Below, piece by piece: positions 1-5,449 of a DNA stretch of 5,449 nucleotides. Every line of letters begins with the position of its first letter. Position 1 is the stretch's first letter. This stretch comes from an uncultured Pseudomonas sp. (GTDB lineage Bacteria > Pseudomonadota > Gammaproteobacteria > Pseudomonadales > Pseudomonadaceae): assembly GCA_946886875.1 (NCBI GenBank), contig CAMPJN010000277.1, positions 1-5,449 on the forward strand. The letters are read 5' to 3'. The notes under the pieces were generated by a model. It was not told where the DNA came from and ran no database searches. It was given only the letters and a program-made list of their open reading frames with translations. The translations under genes were made by a program, and so were the position numbers.

Positions 1-54
1 GGGAATGCGGTTATAGCCGGCAGCGGCTAAACGCAGGAATTCTTCGCGGGTCAT
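1..54 (-). CDS. trpE: Anthranilate synthase component I, N-terminal fragment (cut by window edge)
   Basis: Reading the minus strand from the ATG at 54–52 gives 18 codons, MTREEFLRLAAAGYNRIP, which run off the window. I recognise this as the start of Pseudomonas TrpE, the large subunit of anthranilate synthase. TrpE converts chorismate to anthranilate using ammonia supplied by the TrpG glutaminase, the first committed step of tryptophan synthesis in the cytoplasm. A good ribosome binding site, GAGG (64–61), sits 6 nt before the ATG and supports this start. The position downstream of gph is the usual one in pseudomonads. The adjoining leader with a Trp-rich small ORF suggests control by tryptophan supply. 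Only the first few percent of the protein is visible, so the identification rests on the N-terminus and the context. Confidence 0.85.
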   Translation of the reverse strand, partial: MTREEFLRLAAAGYNRIP

Positions 55-239
55 GTGCAGCCTCGTGGCTTGAGGTATACGGTCGTGTGCAAACGCGCCG
101 GCAATGCGGCCAAGATCAGGTCAGAGGCGCCAGCGCCAACGGGCCAAAGCCTTGAGGATATTCATACCGGTTCTTGCGGACCAGCGCGTGCAGATAACCA
201 CCACGGAGCTCTCTTGTCAGGTGGGAGTAAAGTCCGGCC
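55..239 (-). promoter_or_regulatory. trpE leader RNA with alternative pairings (candidate attenuator)
   Basis: Transcribed leader between the candidate trpE promoter and the trpE start, with trpL inside it. In minus-strand order, segment CGCGCTGG (188–181) can pair with CCGGCGCG (101–94) over 8 bp with one G·U. The same downstream segment can instead pair with GCGCC (130–126), which overlaps the second Trp codon of trpL. GCCTC (128–124) can pair with GAGGC (64–60), the trpE ribosome binding site. CCTC (75–72) can also pair with that site locally. A short hairpin GCCG(110–107)/CGGC(100–97) is followed only by GCGTTT, so no convincing intrinsic terminator with a long T-tract is visible. Control could therefore be by translation, by Rho, or by a weak terminator. 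The pairings are read by eye and were not folded computationally. Confidence 0.5.
121..165 (-). CDS. trpL: Putative trp leader peptide upstream of trpE
   Basis: This 14-codon ORF reads MNILKALARWRWRL and then TGA (123–121). Trp codons are at 138–136 and 132–130, that is codons 10 and 12, and they are flanked by Arg codons. It lies 66 nt upstream of the trpE ATG on the same strand, in a region with no other gene. A short peptide with closely spaced Trp codons near its end is the hallmark of a ribosome-stalling attenuation leader: scarce Trp-tRNA would stall the ribosome there and change folding of the downstream RNA. Attenuation-type control of trpE has been reported in Pseudomonas putida. The ribosome binding site is weak: a purine run AAGA at 175–172, 6 nt before the ATG. 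I see the codons directly; the function is inferred from content and position. Confidence 0.72.
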   Translation of the reverse strand: MNILKALARWRWRL

Positions 240-268
240 ACACTAGCGCAGGCCAGGGAGCGAATCAA
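240..268 (-). promoter_or_regulatory. Candidate sigma70-type promoter for trpL–trpE
   Basis: On the minus strand TTGATT (268–263; 4 of 6 matches to TTGACA) is followed after 17 nt by TAGTGT (245–240; 3 of 6 matches to TATAAT). Transcription would start near 233, giving a leader of about 180 nt before trpE that includes trpL. The -10 match is weak, so this is a plausible placement rather than a firm one. Confidence 0.35.
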
Positions 269-274
269 CCCGGC

Positions 275-295
275 ACGCCCCATAAAGCGGGGCGT
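275..295 (-). terminator. GC-rich hairpin just downstream of gph
   Basis: A perfect inverted repeat with 7-bp arms, ACGCCCC and GGGGCGT, and a 7-nt loop GCTTTAT begins 8 nt after the gph stop codon. The stem is strong enough for a terminator or 3'-end stabiliser of the rpe–gph transcript. However, the bases after it on the minus strand are GCCGGG, not a T-tract, so termination may be partial or Rho-assisted. Confidence 0.45.
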
Positions 296-303
296 TGCGC
301 CTC

Positions 304-1017
304 TCAAGCCCCGGCAGGGGCCAACTGCTCGGCGACCGGCAGCAGCTGGAACAAAGATTCGAGTACCCACGCCGGATGCTCTTCGGCAATCGGTCGGCCA
401 TGGTTATAGCCATAGCTCACCGCGACGCAGGGCACGCCAGCGGCCTTGGCCGCCAACACATCATTGCGCGAGTCGCCGACAAACAACGCCTCGGCCGCCT
501 CGACCCGGGCCAGTTGCAGGACGTAGCGCAGCGCCGCCGGATCGGGCTTTTGCTGGGGTAAGGTATCGCCGCCGATGATCCAGCGGAAATAGCCGCCCAA
601 ACCCTTTTCGTCCAACAAGGGGGCGACGAAACGCTCCGGCTTGTTGGTAACGACCGCCAGCTCTACACCCTGCCCACGCAACCAATCCAGGCTTTCCCGC
701 ACGCCTGGGTAAACGGTGGTCAGCACATGGCTTTCGGCGTACGCCTGCATAAACAGCTCGAGTGCCTGCTCGGCGATCAGCTCATCGACATCCTCGTGCC
801 GCAAGCCACCGGCCAGGGCACGGCGCACCAACACCCGGGCGCCATTGCCGACCCAGTCGCGCACTTGTTCGATACCGGCGGGCGGACGGCCGAGCAGGAT
901 CAGGGTCTTATCGACGGCTGCGGCCAGATCCGGCACCGAATCCACCAGGGTGCCGTCCAGGTCGAACATCACCAGGCGCGGCAAACTTCCCTGGAACAGC
1001 TCAGTGAGAGCGTTCAC
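304..1017 (-). CDS. gph: Phosphoglycolate phosphatase (HAD family)
   Basis: A 237-residue HAD-superfamily phosphatase. By family, Gph hydrolyses 2-phosphoglycolate, for example that arising from repair of oxidised DNA ends, to glycolate in the cytoplasm. HAD motifs are complete: motif I DLDGT with nucleophile Asp19 and acid/base Asp21, motif II Thr124 in VVTNK, motif III Lys157 in QQKPDP, and motif IV GDSRND with Asp182 and Asp186. A helical cap domain lies roughly at residues 27–100. The start is GTG (1017–1015), overlapping the rpe stop codon by 4 nt (GTGA). The Shine-Dalgarno sequence is weak (GGAG lies too far upstream), so translation probably depends on coupling to rpe. The MurNAc-6-phosphate phosphatase MupP of pseudomonads is a related HAD protein often mislabelled Gph, but the rpe–gph–trpE context favours genuine Gph. 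Confidence 0.88.
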   Translation of the reverse strand: MNALTELFQGSLPRLVMFDLDGTLVDSVPDLAAAVDKTLILLGRPPAGIEQVRDWVGNGARVLVRRALAGGLRHEDVDELIAEQALELFMQAYAESHVLTTVYPGVRESLDWLRGQGVELAVVTNKPERFVAPLLDEKGLGGYFRWIIGGDTLPQQKPDPAALRYVLQLARVEAAEALFVGDSRNDVLAAKAAGVPCVAVSYGYNHGRPIAEEHPAWVLESLFQLLPVAEQLAPAGA

Positions 1018-1688
1018 CCACGCACCGCGGCCAACTCCGCGCGCATGGCGTCGATCACGGTTTTATAGTCCGGCTGATTGAAAATCGCCGAGCCGGCGAC
1101 GAAGGTGTCGGCGCCAGCCGCGGCGATCTCGCGGATATTCTGCACATTGACCCCGCCGTCGATTTCCAAACGGATCTGGCGACCGCTGGCATCGATCAAC
1201 GCACGGGCTTGCTTGAGTTTTTCCAGGGTATGGGGAATGAACTTCTGCCCACCGAACCCCGGGTTGACGCTCATCAGCAGGATCATGTCGACCTTGTCCA
1301 GCACATGCTTGAGCACCTCCAGCGGGGTCGCCGGATTGAACACCAGGCCGGCCTTGCAGCCACCGTCGCGGATCAGTTGCAGGGAGCGGTCGATATGCTC
1401 GCTGGCTTCCGGGTGAAAGGTGATATAGCTGGCGCCGGCTTCGATGAAATCGCCGATGATCCGGTCCACCGGCTTGACCATCAAGTGCGCGTCTATTGGC
1501 GCGGTGATGCCGTATTTACGCAGCGCCGCACAGACCATAGGGCCGATGGTGAGGTTCGGCACATAGTGGTTGTCCATCACGTCGAAGTGAACGATGTCGG
1601 CACCGGCGGCCAGGACCTTATCCACTTCCTCGCCGAGGCGGGCGAAGTCGGCGGAGAGGATCGACGGAGCAATGGCGAAGGGTTGCAT
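1014..1688 (-). CDS. rpe: Ribulose-phosphate 3-epimerase
   Basis: Interconverts D-ribulose 5-phosphate and D-xylulose 5-phosphate in the pentose phosphate pathway (cytoplasm). The 224-residue TIM-barrel protein has the family's usual length and signatures: APSILSADF near the N-terminus, [12 protein letters not shown] with metal ligand His34 and catalytic Asp36, DAHLMV with His68, SVNPGFGGQ at 140–148 in the phosphate-binding region, and EIDGGV with the second catalytic Asp177. I place the start at ATG 1688–1686, giving [11 protein letters not shown] strong GAGG lies 6 nt upstream, at 1698–1695. An in-frame ATG 18 nt further upstream would put that binding site inside the coding region and add a non-conserved MLPRCA extension. 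The gene is followed by gph with a 4-nt overlap, so the two form one operon. It is divergent from the DUF3530 gene. Confidence 0.96.
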   Translation of the reverse strand: MQPFAIAPSILSADFARLGEEVDKVLAAGADIVHFDVMDNHYVPNLTIGPMVCAALRKYGITAPIDAHLMVKPVDRIIGDFIEAGASYITFHPEASEHIDRSLQLIRDGGCKAGLVFNPATPLEVLKHVLDKVDMILLMSVNPGFGGQKFIPHTLEKLKQARALIDASGRQIRLEIDGGVNVQNIREIAAAGADTFVAGSAIFNQPDYKTVIDAMRAELAAVRG

Positions 1689-1721
1689 GGCGCACCTCGG
1701 TAGCATTCACGGAAGGCGCGC

Positions 1722-1730
1722 ATTGTATCA
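1722..1730 (-). promoter_or_regulatory. Candidate extended -10 promoter for rpe–gph
   Basis: On the minus strand TGATACAAT contains a good -10 hexamer TACAAT (1727–1722) preceded by the TGn extension. No clear -35 hexamer is found at 16–18 nt, which is tolerated by extended -10 promoters. The start of transcription would be near 1715, about 27 nt before the rpe ATG and leaving room for its ribosome binding site. Confidence 0.45.
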
Positions 1731-1751
1731 GCCCGGCTCGACCTCGGCGCG

Positions 1752-1781
1752 CAGACAAAAGGCGAACAAAACAGCTAGGCT
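1752..1781 (+). promoter_or_regulatory. Weak candidate promoter for the DUF3530 gene
   Basis: CAGACA (1752–1757, 4 of 6 matches to the -35 consensus) and TAGGCT (1776–1781, 3 of 6 matches to the -10) are separated by 18 nt on the plus strand, about 30 nt before the start codon. AATAAT at 1788–1793 is a closer -10 match but sits too near the ribosome binding site at 1800–1803. Low confidence; the rest of the 122-bp divergent region (1689–1810) shows nothing else I can support. Confidence 0.22.
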
Positions 1782-1810
1782 GAACTCAATAATCCCGCTG
1801 GAGAAGTCGC

Positions 1811-2893
1811 ATGTCCTCGCGCTGCAGCCACCTTGCCCTATGCCTGCTCTTGATCGGCATCCATACCCACGCAGAAGAACAAGCGCCGGCCGACACTGCA
1901 GCCGAGCCGGCAAGCGCAGAAACAAGCGCGGACACGGCGGTACAAACCATAGCGGTCCCGCGCGCGCCCCTGCTGGAGCGCAGCGAGGCCAGCGCCATGG
2001 CGCTGGAACAACAACTGCTGCCTGGCGAACAACAGCAACTGCAGACCGCAGACGAATCCTTCCTCGCCCTCTGGTTACCGGCCAATACAGGCAACCCCAA
2101 CGGCGCGGTGATCATTGTCCCGGGCGATGGCGAAAGCGCCGACTGGCCGAAAACCATCTCGCCGCTGCGCCACAAACTGCCCGATGCTGGCTGGCACAGC
2201 CTGAGCCTGACACTGCCGGACCCCAACCAACCATTCGTGCCAGCCAGATCGATTGCCGCAAACGCCGAACCGCCCGCCGCCGCAGATGAGACTCCGGCTG
2301 TCGATGGCGCTGCTGACGTCAGTAGCGCGGACGAGCCCGACGTGGCGGCCGCAGCTGACGAGCACCCCACCACCGCTCCGGATGAACAAGCAGCACCGCC
2401 AAGCGAGGAACCGCCACCCGCAATCGCCGAGCAGCCTAGCGACCCCGAAACCCTGCGCGAGAGCCATGCGGCACGGGTACTCGCGCGGATCGAGGCTGCG
2501 GTGGCCTTTGCCCAGCAACAGCAGGCGCAGACCATCGTCTTACTCGGGCACGGTAGCGGCGCCTATTGGGCGGCGCACTACCTGAAAGAACGCCAGCCGG
2601 CCAATGTGCAGCATCTGCTGGTGGTCGCAGGCGAGCTGCCGGCGGAGTACGGTCCCGCCCTCGACGAGCTGGTGCCCGGACTTAAATTGGCCACCGGGGA
2701 TTTCTATTACAAGGATCGCCAGAGTGATCGCCAGGCCGCGACCAAACGCATGCAGGCGAGCAAGCGCACACAACACCCGGCGTATACCCAGGTCGCAATG
2801 AAAGCGCTGCCGGGCAACACCAACGCCGAGCAGGAACAACTCTATCGGCGCGTTCGCGGCTGGCTCAGCGCACAGCTAAAAGCAGCCCAATAA
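1811..2893 (+). CDS. Exported DUF3530-type alpha/beta-hydrolase-like protein
   Basis: A 360-residue protein of unknown substrate. A Sec signal peptide covers residues 1–21, with a hydrophobic core at 8–17 and likely cleavage after HTHA, so it is probably periplasmic. The mature protein begins with an acidic Ala-rich segment (22–48). Residues about 82–145 form the first half of an alpha/beta hydrolase fold (AVIIVPGDG at 99–107). Residues about 149–213 are an Ala/Pro/Asp/Glu-rich, probably disordered insert. The fold resumes with VLLGHGSGAYWAAHYL, a nucleophile elbow with Ser249. The last part (about 293–355) has an Arg/Lys/Gln-rich segment and QLYRRVRGWLSAQL. I assign it to DUF3530 by overall pattern. 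Asp297 could be the acid, but no His appears at the usual C-terminal position (ALPGNTNAEQ), so catalysis is uncertain. The start is supported by GGAG at 1800–1803, 7 nt upstream. The gene is divergent from rpe and convergent with the djlA-like gene. Confidence 0.8.
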   Translation: MSSRCSHLALCLLLIGIHTHAEEQAPADTAAEPASAETSADTAVQTIAVPRAPLLERSEASAMALEQQLLPGEQQQLQTADESFLALWLPANTGNPNGAVIIVPGDGESADWPKTISPLRHKLPDAGWHSLSLTLPDPNQPFVPARSIAANAEPPAAADETPAVDGAADVSSADEPDVAAAADEHPTTAPDEQAAPPSEEPPPAIAEQPSDPETLRESHAARVLARIEAAVAFAQQQQAQTIVLLGHGSGAYWAAHYLKERQPANVQHLLVVAGELPAEYGPALDELVPGLKLATGDFYYKDRQSDRQAATKRMQASKRTQHPAYTQVAMKALPGNTNAEQEQLYRRVRGWLSAQLKAAQ

Positions 2894-2904
2894 TCCGCCG
2901 AAGC

Positions 2905-2914
2905 TCGTTAACGA
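2905..2914. repeat. 10-bp perfect palindrome at the convergent gene ends
   Basis: TCGTTAACGA is perfectly self-complementary and covers the stop codon of the djlA-like gene, 11 nt after the end of the DUF3530 gene. It is too short and has no loop or T-tract, so I do not call it a terminator. No other terminator is visible in the 14-bp gap between the two converging genes. Confidence 0.3.
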
Positions 2915-3666
2915 AAGCCATGACGCTGGCGAATCAGACTGTAGGCATTGTGCAGTTCGCGGGTCGCCTCGGTGGCCTCACGCACCTGCTCGGGGCTGGC
3001 CCCGCTGCCGGCCAGTTTGTCCGGGTGGTGGCGACTCAATAGCCGCCGATAGGCGCGTTTGATTTGCGCCGGCTCGCTGTCGGCCGCCACGCCGAGCAAG
3101 CGCAGCGCCTCCTGATAGCTACCGCCGCGGGCCACGGGCGCAGCCTGTTTGGGCGCATAGGCCGCGCTCAACACGTCCTGAGTGGTGGACGACACCGCCA
3201 TCCACTTGCCCCACAGCAGGATCAGCTCACGCTCGGTGCGGCCGACCTGGCCATCGACCCAGGCCATGCGCCAGCAGGCGCGCAACAATGCCTCCGCGCG
3301 GGCGCGCTGGCGACGCAACGGCGCGCGCAAACTATCGCGCCCGGTCTTACCCCGGGCGAAAGCGGCAATCGCTCGCTGTTGCGCGACAGGGTCCAGAGCC
3401 AGGCGCTGCATTTCCGCGCGCGCCTGTTGGATATGCACCGGTAGCACCCGCCCCTCGCACTTGGCCAGACGGCCGAGTAGCACGAACAGCAACTCCTCGT
3501 CGCCGGGCGCCGGCTTGATCCCAAGCCGCTCGCGTAATTCCGCCCAACTGCGGAGCTGCAAGCGCCGATCCAGCACCTGTCCCAACAGAGCACCAAGCAA
3601 CGCGCCCGGAATGCTGGCCACGATCATGCCGGCGAAGGCGCCCAGCAGGGTCGATGGCCAGAGCAT
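2908..3666 (-). CDS. djlA: DjlA-like membrane-anchored co-chaperone (TerB + J domain)
   Basis: A 252-residue protein. Residues 5–32 form a Gly/Ala-rich hydrophobic segment, like the N-terminal dimerising membrane anchor of DjlA. Residues about 58–160 resemble a TerB-like helical domain (LFVLLGRLAKCEGRV, then WRMAWVDGQVGRTERELI). Residues about 184–252 form a C-terminal J domain with the diagnostic HPD at 214–216 in RLLSRHHPDKL. By family, the J domain stimulates DnaK ATPase at the inner membrane; clients are unknown. I choose ATG 3666–3664 (MLWPS) because AGGGG lies 7 nt upstream and the hydrophobic anchor follows directly. A longer in-frame reading up to 3858 would add Cys/Ser/Arg-rich sequence that overlaps murU and looks like a shadow. 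Only 1 nt separates it from the murU stop. E. coli DjlA is slightly longer (about 270 residues). The architecture is clear, but whether it is a true orthologue is less so. Confidence 0.82.
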   Translation of the reverse strand: MLWPSTLLGAFAGMIVASIPGALLGALLGQVLDRRLQLRSWAELRERLGIKPAPGDEELLFVLLGRLAKCEGRVLPVHIQQARAEMQRLALDPVAQQRAIAAFARGKTGRDSLRAPLRRQRARAEALLRACWRMAWVDGQVGRTERELILLWGKWMAVSSTTQDVLSAAYAPKQAAPVARGGSYQEALRLLGVAADSEPAQIKRAYRRLLSRHHPDKLAGSGASPEQVREATEATRELHNAYSLIRQRHGFR

Positions 3667-3667
3667 C

Positions 3668-5361
<1,694 letters not shown>

Positions 5362-5399
5362 TACAAGGGTCTCCGACGGCGCTAGCCGTTGCGCGGGTC

Positions 5400-5430
5400 A
5401 TGCTTTATTATCCAGCATCTTTTTCAGCCC
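5400..5430 (-). promoter_or_regulatory. Candidate promoter of amgK–murU–djlA-like, within an inverted repeat
   Basis: On the minus strand GATAAT (5412–5407) matches the -10 consensus in 5 of 6 positions, about 46 nt before the amgK start codon. The -35 match at 17 nt spacing is poor. The -10 lies between the arms of a small inverted repeat, ATGCT (5400–5404) and AGCAT (5414–5418) on the plus strand. The whole stretch 5362–5449 is otherwise non-coding as far as I can see. The divergent gene beyond the edge, expected to be lptD from other pseudomonads, is not visible, and I see no start codon for it. Confidence 0.35.
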
Positions 5431-5449
5431 ATCGAGAGGCGTGCGGCCC

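Noticed and set aside
198..203. Tandem TGG TGG on the minus strand as a possible leader peptide
   Set aside because: That frame has a stop (TAG) upstream and no ATG, GTG or TTG before the tandem Trp codons; the ORF at 165–121 fits far better.
116..370. 84-codon minus-strand open frame crossing the gph 3' end and the trpE leader
   Set aside because: It overlaps gph in another frame and continues through the leader region in a frame different from trpL; no family features.
1811..1873. Possible lipoprotein signal (LALC at residues 8–11) in the DUF3530 protein
   Set aside because: Leu precedes the Cys where Gly, Ala or Ser is needed, and the Cys lies inside the hydrophobic core; a standard signal peptidase I site after HTHA fits better.
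1594..2289. 231-codon open frame on the plus strand, spanning rpe and the start of the DUF3530 gene
   Set aside because: It runs antisense through rpe and out of frame through the DUF3530 gene, with Arg/Pro/Ala-rich nonsense composition.
1786..2535. 249-codon open frame on the minus strand, antisense to the DUF3530 gene
   Set aside because: Ser/Ala/Gly-rich with no recognisable domain; it is explained by the biased Ala/Pro/Glu-rich coding sequence on the plus strand, which has a signal peptide and a ribosome binding site.
5362..5449. Start of lptD on the plus strand
   Set aside because: Expected from pseudomonad synteny, but no start codon with a ribosome binding site or recognisable coding sequence is present before the window ends.

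Overview
The window looks like an ordinary stretch of chromosome from a Pseudomonas species. The DNA is GC-rich, and the gene content and order match the pseudomonad neighbourhood gph–rpe … amgK–murU. The first bases are the 5' end of trpE, whose N-terminus is recognisably the Pseudomonas form. The species cannot be named from the sequence alone. I see no insertion sequences, phage genes, CRISPR arrays, tRNA or rRNA.

Left part (1–1740, all minus strand): rpe and gph form a translationally coupled pair in central carbon metabolism, overlapping by 4 nt. A GC-rich hairpin follows gph. Next comes a leader region of about 240 nt and then the start of trpE, truncated by the window edge. The leader holds a previously unlisted small ORF of 14 codons, MNILKALARWRWRL, with two Trp codons near its end. 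This is the classic layout of a trp attenuation leader peptide (trpL). Several short segments of the leader can pair in mutually exclusive ways, including with the trpE ribosome binding site.

Middle (1689–2893): a 122-bp divergent promoter region separates rpe from a plus-strand gene for an exported DUF3530-type alpha/beta-hydrolase-like protein. That protein carries a long acidic Ala/Pro-rich insert and lacks an obvious catalytic His.

Right part (2908–5361, all minus strand): a tight three-gene operon runs amgK–murU–djlA-like. AmgK (sugar kinase) and MurU (uridylyltransferase) are consecutive steps of the peptidoglycan recycling bypass, which turns MurNAc into UDP-MurNAc without passing through MurA, the fosfomycin target. 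The third gene encodes a membrane-anchored TerB/J-domain co-chaperone. Upstream of amgK is a non-coding region of at least 88 bp with a -10-like element inside a small inverted repeat; in known pseudomonads lptD lies divergently just beyond.

Nothing here looks like a new multi-gene system. The most interesting item is the trpE leader.
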